Shown here: one piece after another, positions 7,456-17,455 of the stretch
Layout: every line of letters begins with the position of its first letter
Numbering within the stretch: the first letter of the stretch is position 1
NCBI GenBank assembly: GCA_017624915.1
Contig: JAGAMC010000036.1
Span: 1 to 33,650, forward strand
Direction: 5' to 3'
Length of the DNA stretch: 33,650 nt
DNA from: Oscillospiraceae bacterium
GTDB taxonomy: Bacteria; Bacillota; Clostridia; Oscillospirales; Oscillospiraceae
Position numbers and translations under genes: made by a program
The notes under the pieces: generated by a model
Told to the model about the DNA's origin: nothing
Database searches by the model: none
The model's input: the letters and a program-made list of their open reading frames with translations, nothing else

Positions 7456-8571
7456 ATGTCACAGCTGCATTTTGCCATCCCCACCCTGTTCGGTCTGGAA
7501 TCACTGGCCGCCGACGAGCTGCGCCGGCTCGGTCTTGATGGTGTGCAGGCAGAGAATGGTCGTGTGCTGTGCCGGGGTACGGCTGCGGATATTCCCCGCA
7601 TCAATCTGAATCTGCGCACGGGCGAGCGGCTGCTGCTGGTTCTGGGCAGCTTCCCCGCCCGGGATTTCGAGGCCCTGTTTCAGGGTGTACGCGCGCTGCC
7701 CTGGGAACAGTTCATCCCAAAGGGCGGCCAATTCCCCGTCAAGGGGCACTGCCTCAACTCCGCTCTCCACGCCGTCCCGGCCTGTCAGGCCATCGTGAAA
7801 AAGGCCGTGGCCGCCCGGCTGGGCAACAAGTACGGCATGGAGACTCTGCCCGAAACCGGCGCACTGCATCAGATCCAGTTCTCCATTATGAAGGACACCG
7901 CCACCCTGATGCTGGACACCAGCGGCACCGGCCTGCACAAGCGGGGCTACCGGGCGCAGGGCGTGGTGGCACCCCTGCGCGAGACGCTGGCCGCCGCCAT
8001 GGTGATGCTGTCCCGCTACCGGGGCCGGGATCCCCTGTGCGACCCCTTCTGCGGCAGCGGCACCATCCCCATTGAGGCCGCCCTCATTGCAAAAAACAGG
8101 GCACCGGGGCTCAACCGCAGCTTTTCCGCCCAAAAGTGGACGTGGATAGACACCAAAGCATGGCTTGCCGCCGCGGATGAAGCAATGGACAAGGAATTTG
8201 ACGGCAAGTACGAGATCTGGGGCGGTGATCTGGACCCGGCCGCCGTGGAGCTTGCCCGGCACAACGCCCGGCTGGCCGAAGTGGACGACCTCATTTCCTT
8301 TGAGGTGGCCGACGCCACCCGGTTCCACTGGGGCGGCCTGCATGGCCGCATCGTGACCAACCCGCCCTACGGCGAGCGCATTATGGAGCGGCGGGAGGCA
8401 GAGGAGCTGTACCGCGCCTTCGGCAGGGTCTGGGACAAGTTCCCCGACACGTGGAAGCTGTACCTGCTGTCCTCCCACACGGAATTTGAGCGGACCTTCG
8501 GCAAGCAGGCGGACAAAAAGCGAAAACTCTATAATGGTATGCTGAAATGTGACCTTTTTATGTATCTCTGA
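7456..8571 (+). CDS. THUMP-domain class I RNA methyltransferase (RlmL/YpsC-like)
   Basis: A SAM-dependent RNA guanine-N2-type methyltransferase of the COG0116 group; the precise rRNA or tRNA target is not determined. 371 residues: an N-terminal ferredoxin-like/THUMP part (1-155, starting SQLHFAIPTLFGLESLAADEL), then the Rossmann methyltransferase domain with the SAM loop LCDPFCGSGTIPIEAA and the catalytic motif TNPPYGERI. This resembles the first half of E. coli RlmL, without the RlmK half. The ATG at 7456 is chosen because AAGGAAGGG precedes it; an earlier frame start at 7435 would place that site inside the gene. The lipid kinase gene follows after 18 bp, so they are probably co-transcribed. 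Confidence 0.9.
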   Translation: MSQLHFAIPTLFGLESLAADELRRLGLDGVQAENGRVLCRGTAADIPRINLNLRTGERLLLVLGSFPARDFEALFQGVRALPWEQFIPKGGQFPVKGHCLNSALHAVPACQAIVKKAVAARLGNKYGMETLPETGALHQIQFSIMKDTATLMLDTSGTGLHKRGYRAQGVVAPLRETLAAAMVMLSRYRGRDPLCDPFCGSGTIPIEAALIAKNRAPGLNRSFSAQKWTWIDTKAWLAAADEAMDKEFDGKYEIWGGDLDPAAVELARHNARLAEVDDLISFEVADATRFHWGGLHGRIVTNPPYGERIMERREAEELYRAFGRVWDKFPDTWKLYLLSSHTEFERTFGKQADKKRKLYNGMLKCDLFMYL

Positions 8572-8589
8572 GCGCGGAGGCAATCAGAC

Positions 8590-9522
8590 ATGAGACATTT
8601 ATTCATCATTAACCCCGCCGCCGGCAAGAAAGAATCCACCGCCGAGCTGGTCAAACTTCTGTCTCAGCTGTCCTTTGAACACGAGGTGGTCTATACCGAG
8701 CAGGCGGGTGACGCGGAGCATATTGCCCGCCGGGCCGCACAGTCCGGCGAGGAGGTCCGTATCTACGCCTGCGGCGGCGATGGCACCCTGAACGAGGTGG
8801 TCAACGGAGCGGCAGGCTATGACAACGCCGCCATTACCTGTGTGCCCAAGGGCACTGGCAACGATTTTCTGAAGATCTTCGGAAGTGACTTCCGCAACCT
8901 GTTTTACGATCTGGAGGCGCTGGCAGTGGGCCCTCAGACCCCATTTGATCTGATGAACTGCAACGGCAAGCTGGGCATCGATGTGGTGTGCGCCGGGGTA
9001 GACGCCCGGATCGGCGCCGGGGTGCACCGCTATAAAAACTGGCACTTTGTGTCCGGTATGGGTGCATACATACTGTCCCTGATCGAAAATGTGCTGTTCA
9101 AGGGCATCTCCCGCCCCATGCATGTGGAAATGGGCTGTCAGATTCTGGACGGCCCCTCTGCCCTGCTGTGCGTGTGCAACGGAAGATACTACGGCGGCGG
9201 CTTTATGCCCGTGCCCGAAGCCATGCCCGATGATGGAGTGCTGGACATGCTGTACATAAAAAAAGTCTCCCTGCTCCAGCTCCCCGGTCTGATCGGCAAA
9301 TATGCCAAGGGGCAGTACAAGTCCCTGCCCAAGTTCGTGACAGACCATCACGGGCAGAGCATCTCCTTCTCCTCCCACGCGCCCATCACCGCCGTGGTGG
9401 ACGGCGAGGTCATGGAGGACACCGCCTTTACGGTGTGCCTTTCCGAGAAGAAGGTCAACTTTTTCTATCCTGCCCACGCGGATTATTCTGTCGAAATTAG
9501 CACTCCGGCCGCCAGTTTGTGA
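8590..9522 (+). CDS. Diacylglycerol kinase family lipid kinase (DagK/YegS/BmrU type)
   Basis: Phosphorylates diacylglycerol or a related lipid at the membrane face. 310 residues, typical length. The N-terminal catalytic domain shows LFIINPAAGKK, the nucleotide loop CGGDGTLNEVVNGA (about 61-74) and VPKGTGNDF. The C-terminal beta-rich domain has CNGRYYGGGFMPVPEAMPDDG and ends around the DGEVMED turn, all characteristic of PF00781 proteins. GGAGG lies nine bases before the ATG. It is probably the second gene of an operon with the RNA methyltransferase. DgkB-like phosphatidate recycling is likely, but the substrate cannot be fixed from sequence. Confidence 0.92.
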   Translation: MRHLFIINPAAGKKESTAELVKLLSQLSFEHEVVYTEQAGDAEHIARRAAQSGEEVRIYACGGDGTLNEVVNGAAGYDNAAITCVPKGTGNDFLKIFGSDFRNLFYDLEALAVGPQTPFDLMNCNGKLGIDVVCAGVDARIGAGVHRYKNWHFVSGMGAYILSLIENVLFKGISRPMHVEMGCQILDGPSALLCVCNGRYYGGGFMPVPEAMPDDGVLDMLYIKKVSLLQLPGLIGKYAKGQYKSLPKFVTDHHGQSISFSSHAPITAVVDGEVMEDTAFTVCLSEKKVNFFYPAHADYSVEISTPAASL

Positions 9523-9545
9523 ACGGACAGTAAATATTTTCCGTT
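9522..9545 (+). terminator. Weak terminator after the lipid kinase
   Basis: A six-bp stem AACGGA (9522-9527) / TCCGTT (9540-9545) starts within the stop codon and is followed by a T-rich tract (TTCGTCTCTTTTTTCTT). The stem is short, so read-through toward groES is possible. Confidence 0.4.
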
Positions 9546-9572
9546 TTCGTCTCTTTTTTCTTAATTTAGGGG

Positions 9573-9601
9573 TTGATTTTTTCGGGGCAAACGTTTATTA
9601 T
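9573..9601 (+). promoter_or_regulatory. groESL promoter
   Basis: TTGATT (9573-9578), a 17-bp spacer and TATTAT (9596-9601) form a sigma-A promoter whose start site would lie at the left arm of the CIRCE operator. Confidence 0.75.
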
Positions 9602-9612
9602 CATACTTGTGT

Positions 9613-9988
<376 letters not shown>

Positions 9989-10015
9989 GCTCACTCAAAA
10001 CAACATTATCCATAA

Positions 10016-11671
<1,656 letters not shown>

Positions 11672-11683
11672 TCTAAGTGCGCA

Positions 11684-11796
11684 GGGTAGGCACATAGGGG
11701 AACTTGGACCGGAGCGAGGAGTGCAAACCAAGCAGGCCCTGCTTGCTGTTTGCGCTCCGAGTCGCAGGGAAAGCGACCCGGCCATGTGCCCAACCC
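11684..11796 (+). repeat. Long imperfect palindrome after groEL
   Basis: The outer arms GGGT-AGGCACAT (11684 on) and ATGTGCC-CAACCC (to 11796) pair, as do the inner arms around GGAGTGCAAACCAAGCAGG and CCTGCTTGCTGTTTGCGCTCC, giving a ~113-nt imperfect hairpin with a small loop. No frame in it looks coding. It could be a palindromic intergenic element or a structured groESL 3' UTR. Confidence 0.55.
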
Positions 11797-11853
11797 GAAG
11801 CATGACACCACAAAGCGACTGAGCCGTTGCGAATCGCCCCCATCGATACCAAC

Positions 11854-11889
11854 AACAAGGCCCCGGAACTGCAGTTCCGGGGCCTTGTT
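11854..11889. terminator. Bidirectional terminator between groEL and yycI
   Basis: A perfect 36-bp palindrome (18-bp arms, AACAAGGCCCCGGAACTG and its complement) lies between the convergent groEL and yycI genes. Only short T-runs flank it, but the stem is very strong. It probably ends transcription from both sides. Confidence 0.75.
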
Positions 11890-11896
11890 CTGCACA

Positions 11897-11931
11897 GAAC
11901 AGCCCTGCCCGAGATCCGTGCAGGGCTGTTC
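11897..11931 (-). terminator. Second hairpin, terminator-like, after yycI
   Basis: A 12-bp perfect stem (GAACAGCCCTGC at 11897-11908 with GCAGGGCTGTTC at 11920-11931) has an 11-nt loop, directly behind the yycI stop. The T-tract is poor on the minus strand, so it may act with the neighbouring 36-bp palindrome. Confidence 0.55.
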
Positions 11932-11938
11932 CCTGTCT

Positions 11939-12832
11939 TTATTCGTCGGTGGCGACTGCCGGATTTTCCGCAGCAGCCTCCGCCAGCGGCGCACCGCCAA
12001 AGCCGCTTACACGACTGAGCTGTCCGGTCTGCGTGTCCAGCTGATAGGCACCAGTGTCCGTACGCACGTACCACACCGGGGTCAGCCGGGCCGGGCCGGA
12101 CAGGCTGACGCTCATGGTATAGGCGGGTGTGATGGTCTCAATGGCATTATATATGTCGCCCATCTCCCTCAGGCCGTTATAAAGGCGCATCAGAGCTGTT
12201 GCCACCGTAAGGGACTCCTCGGCCTCCACTTTCTCCGGCTGGCCGAAAACGCGTCTTGCGTTGGTAATGCTCACCATCTGGCCATCGGCGTAGTTCACCG
12301 CGGCCTGACAGCTGAGCACAGGGGTCTGTTCCACCCTCTGGCGCACGGTAACAGTCCCTGTGCCATGGACCACGGTATCTTCCACCACGTCCCCATCAAA
12401 ACCCAGAGTTGCCAGGACCTCCGCCGCATGTGCAGCCGCAGTACTCTGCCCCAAGGGAGCCTGTCCCTGTTCAAACTCCGCCGCAAACTCGCCCGTACTG
12501 TGGAACTGAACGAATCCGGCACCGTTATAGTAGCGGTATACCTCGCCGCCACGGGCCTGTGCGGTGACCGCGCCCCCAAGCAGGGCGGCGGCCAGTTCTC
12601 CCTCGCGTTCCTGATCCCGGGAAGCCTGCCGGGTCGTGAGATCCATTTCCCGGGGCACGATAGTCTCATCCAGCGCCACGCCGCTGTCCTGAATGATCTG
12701 GATGGCGCGCAGGCGGGCGGTCTCGTAGCTTTGGATGTCTTCCACCCGCCGGCCTGCTACCAAAAACAGCAAAAACATATTGAGCAGCAGCAGGATCACG
12801 ATCACGATATTCTTGATCTTTGCCCCTTCCAT
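11939..12832 (-). CDS. yycI: YycI-like regulator of the WalRK system
   Basis: A single-pass membrane protein with a large extracytoplasmic domain; in Bacillus, YycI and YycH act together on the WalK sensor kinase. About 297 residues: a short cytosolic start (MEGAKIKN), one membrane helix (IVIVILLLLNMFLLFLVAG), then a soluble domain with YYNGAGFVQF and a C-terminal RLTPVWYVRTDTGAYQLDT segment typical of the YycI/YycH fold. The ATG at 12832 has AGGAGG seven bases upstream; another ATG at 12838 is only one base from that site. It is last of the nudix-walR-walK-yycH-yycI operon. Assignment rests on membrane topology, the C-terminal motif and gene order; overall sequence is divergent. Confidence 0.8.
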   Translation of the reverse strand: MEGAKIKNIVIVILLLLNMFLLFLVAGRRVEDIQSYETARLRAIQIIQDSGVALDETIVPREMDLTTRQASRDQEREGELAAALLGGAVTAQARGGEVYRYYNGAGFVQFHSTGEFAAEFEQGQAPLGQSTAAAHAAEVLATLGFDGDVVEDTVVHGTGTVTVRQRVEQTPVLSCQAAVNYADGQMVSITNARRVFGQPEKVEAEESLTVATALMRLYNGLREMGDIYNAIETITPAYTMSVSLSGPARLTPVWYVRTDTGAYQLDTQTGQLSRVSGFGGAPLAEAAAENPAVATDE

Positions 12833-12860
12833 GCTCATACCTCCTTCACTGTGTTTTCGG

Positions 12861-14153
12861 TCATTGTGCGATCCAAACTGCCTGTACGCTGTCGCCCCGG
12901 TCCAGATAGCACAGCTGCAGCCGTCCGCCCCGCCCGTTTATCTGGGTCAGTGCCGCGGCAGCCTGCCTCTCCGGCAGGACCAGAACGGTCTGCTCCGTGG
13001 GTGTATAGCTGCGAAGCTGCAGCTCAACTTCCGTGATATATCCCCGTTCTACCAGCACACTTGCCGCGTAACCGCGCTGTCCCACCTGCACAGGAGTGTC
13101 GTCCAGCACATAGTAAAACCGGATCTGCCAGCTGTCCGCATCCAACTGCTGGACCTGCTGCAGGTACAGGCCCGCATCGCCCCGCCACGGCCGGGTGATC
13201 TCAGCCACAAGGGCCCTGGCCCCTTCTGCGGCCGCAAACAAATCTCCGTTTCCTTCTGTCCGGGCTGCAGGATAGCGCGCATCTTCTGCCGCGCTGTGCA
13301 GCGTAAGCAGTCCGTCACGGGAGATGGTCAGCGTATCGTTTCCGCTGCGGATGCGCCGCCCCTCCGGTGTGTCATATATGGTGGTGATGCCCTCGGGGAA
13401 AGACAGGATGTTCAGCAGGTCGGCCAGCCGTTCCTCGTCCTCCACCGTCAGGGGATTGGCGGCAGAAAATACCCGCGGCTCGGGCGTTTGTGCGCAGATC
13501 AGGGTGTCTGCCGCCAGCTGGGCATAGTCGGCGGCCCAACAGGCAAAAACGGCACCGTTGGCTGCCACATCCTCCGCCGCGCTGCGCAGATGACTGATGC
13601 TGACCAACTGAGCCCGGCAGGCATAGAATCGATCACTGCCGTGCCCGGTGTAATACAGCAGCACTTCCCCGTCGCTCCCGGCGCTGAGCAGCAGGCGGCA
13701 CGCACTGTCTGTCAGATTTGCATTTTCTCTGCCCGACAGCCATCCGCACAGCACCTGCAGCGGGATATCTCCCTGAAAATCGAAGTAAAGTCCGGGGGCG
13801 GACAGCAACGCCTGCTCCCAGTCCCGGGCAGACACTTCCCGGGGCAGTCCCGCACCGGACAGCGCTTCGTTGAGCAGGGAGGCCGTCCGGTTGAACAGGC
13901 TCTCCACCTCTCCGCTTCCGTACTGGGCCGCGTAGCAGCCCTCCTCACTGATCACTGCCATACGCAGCGGCATGACCGCCTGCGTGCGCACCCCGCCGGC
14001 AGCTGCCCCGCCCTGTCCCCGCACGGGACTGCCGATCATATCAGGCAGGAAGCCGAACAACTGGCTGGCTGCGGCCAGCCAGATGGCCGAACAGGTCAGG
14101 GCCGCGATAAGCAGGCTCTTCAGCGTCTCAATGACGCGCCGTTTCTTAGTCAT
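12861..14153 (-). CDS. yycH: YycH-like regulator of the WalRK system
   Basis: 430 residues: a short basic N-terminus (MTKKRRVIETLKS), one membrane helix (about 14-34, LLIAALTCSAIWLAAASQLF) and a long extracytoplasmic region, the layout of YycH. Its C-terminal part (RGYITEVELQLRSYTPTEQ) and the position directly after the kinase support the name. The ATG at 14153 overlaps the walK stop by eight bases, implying translational coupling. Known role of the family: a negative regulator of WalK acting through transmembrane contact together with YycI. The sequence is divergent from Bacillus proteins, so the identity is mostly contextual. Confidence 0.78.
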   Translation of the reverse strand: MTKKRRVIETLKSLLIAALTCSAIWLAAASQLFGFLPDMIGSPVRGQGGAAAGGVRTQAVMPLRMAVISEEGCYAAQYGSGEVESLFNRTASLLNEALSGAGLPREVSARDWEQALLSAPGLYFDFQGDIPLQVLCGWLSGRENANLTDSACRLLLSAGSDGEVLLYYTGHGSDRFYACRAQLVSISHLRSAAEDVAANGAVFACWAADYAQLAADTLICAQTPEPRVFSAANPLTVEDEERLADLLNILSFPEGITTIYDTPEGRRIRSGNDTLTISRDGLLTLHSAAEDARYPAARTEGNGDLFAAAEGARALVAEITRPWRGDAGLYLQQVQQLDADSWQIRFYYVLDDTPVQVGQRGYAASVLVERGYITEVELQLRSYTPTEQTVLVLPERQAAAALTQINGRGGRLQLCYLDRGDSVQAVWIAQ

Positions 14154-15924
14154 GGCCGGGTCCCTCGATCTTCAGTTCCATGCGCAGGGTCAGACCCGGC
14201 TCTTCCTTATCCACCGTAGTCAGTACGCCCTCGTGCCGATCCACGATCTCCTTGGCAATGGACAGACCGAGACCGGTGCCTCCCGATTCTCTGGAACGGG
14301 CCTTGTCCACCCGGTAGAAGCGTTCAAAAATGCGTCCGCGGTCTGCAGCGGGGATGCCGATGCCGTTGTCGGCCACCTCCATCCACACCCGGTCTGCGCT
14401 CCGGCCGGCGGAAATGATGATATGGCCCCCGTCCGGCGTGTATTTGATGGCATTGGATACGATGTTCATCATCACCTGCAGGATCCGCTCCCGGTCGGCC
14501 ATGATCTCAGGCAGGGCAGGTTCCAGCCTCATCTCCACTGTATGGTCGTGGCGCTGGGCCTCCATATATACGGCGTTGTACAGGTCGTTGATGGCCCCGG
14601 TAAAGGAGAAGCGCCCCAGTTTCAGCTCGCTGCGCCCGGAGTCGAACCGGGACAGTGTGAGCAGATCCTGTACGATATGGGTCATTCGGTCGCTCTCGTT
14701 GAGAATAACCCCCAGGAACTTCTTTTCCGTGTTGGGGGGCATATCCCCGGCATTCTCCGCCAGCGTCTCGGCATAGCTGCGGATATTGGTCAGAGGGGTG
14801 CGCAGCTCGTGGGACACGTTGGCCACAAACTCACGGCGCATCTCCTCATTTTTGCGCTGTTCCGTCACGTCATGGATCACCACCAGCGCACCCGTCTGGT
14901 TTTCCCGGTCAAAGGGAGCCAGAAGCAGCTCCAGATAGCGGCCTTCCAGCTCCCGCTCCCCCTCCAGATAGTCCGGTGCCGCAAGCACACTGTCCAGAGC
15001 GGCAATGTCCCCAAACAGCTGTCCGTAGCTGGTCTCCCCGTTGATGGGGCAGCAGAGCATCTGCTCGGCGGCGGGGTTGGAGTGGATCACCTGACCCTCG
15101 GCGGAAAAGGCCACCACGCCGTCGGTCATATGCAGGAACAGGGTATCCAGCTTGTTGCGTTCGTTTTCCACCTGCCGGATGGTGTCCTCCAGCTGCTGTG
15201 CCATGTCGTTGAAGGTGTTGGTCAGCACGCCGATCTCATCCCGGGAGGTCACTTCGATCTTGTCCGAAAAATCGCCGCCGGCCACCCGTTCCGCGCCGTT
15301 AGTCAGCCGCCGGATGGGGGTGATCATGGTCTTGGACAACAGGAAAGACAGCAGCACCGAGATCACAAGGCCGAATATCAGCGCCTCGATGATCAGGGTA
15401 AACAGCTGGTTGTTCAGCTCATCCACCGTGTCCCGGTTGTCCCGGATATAGATGATATAGCTCTCGCCGCCACGGTCGATGGGAATGGCCACGTCCATAT
15501 AGTCTGCGGCCACGTTGCTCTTATCACCCACCCGGCTGCGGTCCTGAACCACTGCCAGCAGGTTCTCCGTATACTCCAGATTGCTGCCGTACTCATCGTC
15601 CGTACCGGCCAGATACGTGCCGGTGCGGTCCAGAATATAGTAGTTGCGGTTATTTCCGTTGACACCCAGCGCACCGGCATAGGCACCCAGCACCTGATCC
15701 AGCATCTCCACACCGGTGACTTCGCCGCTCAGCTCCGCCTGAGTCTGAGTGGTCAGATCCCGAAACAGGTCCTGATCGCTGACCACAGTGCTGATCTGGC
15801 TGTAAAAGTCATTCAGGTAAAATGCCACCACGGAATTCATGAGGAACGCCCCCACCACCGTCATCAGAGACAGGATGAGCAGCACCATGATCATGACCAG
15901 TTTCATGTGCAGACTTCTCAGCAT
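14146..15924 (-). CDS. walK: WalK-like sensor histidine kinase
   Basis: Membrane sensor that phosphorylates WalR in control of cell-wall turnover. 592 residues: membrane helix 1 (~9-36), extracytoplasmic sensor domain (~37-174), helix 2 (~175-197), HAMP (~198-250, ITPIRRLTNGAERVAGGDFS), PAS (~258-355), HisKA with phospho-His372 in FVANVSHELRTPLTN, and the ATPase domain with NIVSNAIKYTPDGG (N box), VADNGIGIPAADRGRIFERFYR broken by the lid, and GGTGLGLSIAKEIVDRH. The ATG at 15924 follows AAAGGAGGTG. It lies between walR and yycH. The two-helix/HAMP/PAS layout and flanking yycHI fit WalK (VicK) rather than PhoR. Confidence 0.9.
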   Translation of the reverse strand: MLRSLHMKLVMIMVLLILSLMTVVGAFLMNSVVAFYLNDFYSQISTVVSDQDLFRDLTTQTQAELSGEVTGVEMLDQVLGAYAGALGVNGNNRNYYILDRTGTYLAGTDDEYGSNLEYTENLLAVVQDRSRVGDKSNVAADYMDVAIPIDRGGESYIIYIRDNRDTVDELNNQLFTLIIEALIFGLVISVLLSFLLSKTMITPIRRLTNGAERVAGGDFSDKIEVTSRDEIGVLTNTFNDMAQQLEDTIRQVENERNKLDTLFLHMTDGVVAFSAEGQVIHSNPAAEQMLCCPINGETSYGQLFGDIAALDSVLAAPDYLEGERELEGRYLELLLAPFDRENQTGALVVIHDVTEQRKNEEMRREFVANVSHELRTPLTNIRSYAETLAENAGDMPPNTEKKFLGVILNESDRMTHIVQDLLTLSRFDSGRSELKLGRFSFTGAINDLYNAVYMEAQRHDHTVEMRLEPALPEIMADRERILQVMMNIVSNAIKYTPDGGHIIISAGRSADRVWMEVADNGIGIPAADRGRIFERFYRVDKARSRESGGTGLGLSIAKEIVDRHEGVLTTVDKEEPGLTLRMELKIEGPGHD

Positions 15925-15976
15925 GGGGACACCTCCTTTCCAACCTTTGCGTCCAGTGGCGCAAAAACATATTCTG

Positions 15977-16675
15977 TCATGCGTTGAACAGATAGCCCAG
16001 ACCCCGGCGGGTCACGATAAAGCTGGGGTTGGCGGGGTCATCTTCCAGTTTTTCGCGCAGGCGGCGCACCGCCACATCCACACCCCGCACATCACCCACG
16101 TAGCCCACGTAGTTCCACACCTTTTCCATCAGCGCCTCGCGGGAGAACGCCTTGCCCGGCTGGGCGGCCAGAAAGCGGATCAGGTCATACTCGCGCTGGG
16201 ACAGTTCCAGCGCAACGCCGTCCTTCTCCACCGTGGCCCGCTCCGTGTCAATGGTAATGCGGCCCAGCACCATGCGGTTTGCGGTATCCTCCACCGCAGG
16301 GGTGGGCATTTGGGCCCGGCGGATATTCGCCTTGACCCGGGCCAGCAGCTCCCGCATGGCAAAGGGTTTTGTTATGTAGTCGTCTGCACCCAGCTCAAGG
16401 CCCATGACCTTGTCCGCCTCTTCCTCCCGGGCGGTGAGCATGATGATGGGGGTGGTGCTTCCGTCGGCGCGCAGCTGGCGGCACACCTCGAAGCCGTCCA
16501 TCTGGGGCAGCATCAGGTCCAGCAGGATCAGGTCGGGATTCTGCTCCCGGGCCAGCTGCAGGCCGGTCTGCCCGTCGTAGGCCTCCATGGTGTTATAGCC
16601 CTCGCGCTCCAGATTAAAGGAGAGGATATCAACGATGTTAGTCTCGTCTTCCACGATCAGGATGGTCTTTTCCAT
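15977..16675 (-). CDS. walR: WalR-like response regulator (OmpR family)
   Basis: 232 residues: a receiver domain with acidic pocket VEDE (Asp10-Glu11), phospho-acceptor Asp53 in DLILLDLMLPQMDG, switch Thr81 and Lys103 in ADDYITKPF. A winged-helix output domain follows (LSQREYDLIRFLAAQPGKAFSREAL, then DVAVRRLREKLEDDP and RGLGYLFN). The start at 16675 has AAAGGAGC upstream. The walK gene begins about 50 bp after its stop. No promoter is seen directly upstream, so it is probably read from the nudix-gene promoter. Confidence 0.93.
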   Translation of the reverse strand: MEKTILIVEDETNIVDILSFNLEREGYNTMEAYDGQTGLQLAREQNPDLILLDLMLPQMDGFEVCRQLRADGSTTPIIMLTAREEEADKVMGLELGADDYITKPFAMRELLARVKANIRRAQMPTPAVEDTANRMVLGRITIDTERATVEKDGVALELSQREYDLIRFLAAQPGKAFSREALMEKVWNYVGYVGDVRGVDVAVRRLREKLEDDPANPSFIVTRRGLGYLFNA

Positions 16676-16697
16676 GGTAAACGCTCCTTTCCGGTCT

Positions 16698-17234
16698 TTA
16701 CAGTCCCAGCAGGGCCCTGGTCTTCAGTACGGTGGCCACGGTCTTTGCGTCCCGGATCTCTCCGCTCATGACCTTGTCCGTCAGCTGCTCAAAGCTCATA
16801 TATACGATCTCCAAAAACTCATCCTCGTCGGGATGGACTGGAACGGACTTTACGTCCCGGGCCAGATACATGTGCAGCTTCTCCGTGCAGAAGCCGGGAG
16901 AGACATAGATGTGGCCCAAATCGGTCATGTCCCCCGGTTCAAGGCCGACCTCCTCGCCCAGCTCCCGAATGGCAGCTGCAAGGGGATCCTCTCCGGCTTC
17001 CAGCTTGCCCGCGGGCAGCTCCAGCATGGTGTGGCCCAGCGGATAGCGGAACTGGCGCACCAGAGGTACGGTCCCGTCCTCCTGCAGGGCCAGCACGCAT
17101 ACGCCGCCCGGATGCTCCACCACCTCGCGGGAAGCCTGCACACCGTTGGGCAGCTGCGCGCTGTCCAATTTCACAGTCACGATCCTGCCCTCAAATACAG
17201 TCCGGCTGGACAGGGTCTTTTCTGTCAATTCCAT
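16698..17234 (-). CDS. Nudix hydrolase, ADP-ribose pyrophosphatase type
   Basis: Cleaves ADP-ribose or a related nucleoside diphosphate sugar, with Mg2+. 178 residues. The Nudix box spans residues 77-99 (GKLEAGEDPLAAAIRELGEE plus VGL), with Glu ligands in RELGEEVG. The proline-containing stretch downstream (YVSPGFCTEKLHMYLA) is typical of the ADP-ribose pyrophosphatase subgroup. The ATG at 17234 is chosen for the CTGGAGGC site six bases upstream; the frame is open back to 17255. It leads the wal operon, 22 bp before walR. Confidence 0.9.
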   Translation of the reverse strand: MELTEKTLSSRTVFEGRIVTVKLDSAQLPNGVQASREVVEHPGGVCVLALQEDGTVPLVRQFRYPLGHTMLELPAGKLEAGEDPLAAAIRELGEEVGLEPGDMTDLGHIYVSPGFCTEKLHMYLARDVKSVPVHPDEDEFLEIVYMSFEQLTDKVMSGEIRDAKTVATVLKTRALLGL

Positions 17235-17267
17235 AGGCTCGCCTCCAGTGCACATTTTAATTGAGTA

Positions 17268-17296
17268 ATTATATCACATTTCCCCGTTCTTGCCAA
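17268..17296 (-). promoter_or_regulatory. Promoter of the nudix-walRK-yycHI operon
   Basis: On the minus strand TTGGCA (17296-17291), a 17-bp spacer and a perfect TATAAT (17273-17268) precede the nudix ATG by 33 bp. No other promoter is seen before walR, so the whole wal operon may depend on it. Confidence 0.8.
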
Positions 17297-17360
17297 GAAA
17301 GACCGCCTCTAACAAAGGGGATTTTTGCGTCTACCAAGACGGGGTTTACCCTTGTTTGGC

Positions 17361-17389
17361 TTTACTCTTTCGCCCCGGTGTGGTAAAAT
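17361..17389 (+). promoter_or_regulatory. Promoter of the serine hydrolase operon
   Basis: TTTACT (17361-17366), a 17-bp spacer and TAAAAT (17384-17389) lie about 65 bp before the TTG start. This promoter diverges from the wal promoter. Confidence 0.5.
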
Positions 17390-17455
17390 CAACAGGTATC
17401 TATAAACTACGCTTTTGCGCAGCCGCCCCACGTGGCAATTTAGGAGGTATCTGCC

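Noticed and set aside
12735-14219. A 494-codon plus-strand frame opposite yycH
   Set aside because: Antisense to yycH within an intact wal operon; no domain seen.
17235-17455. Possible riboswitch or attenuator between the divergent wal and serine hydrolase promoters
   Set aside because: The region is fully used by two promoters and short leaders; no conserved fold or terminator/antiterminator pair is visible.
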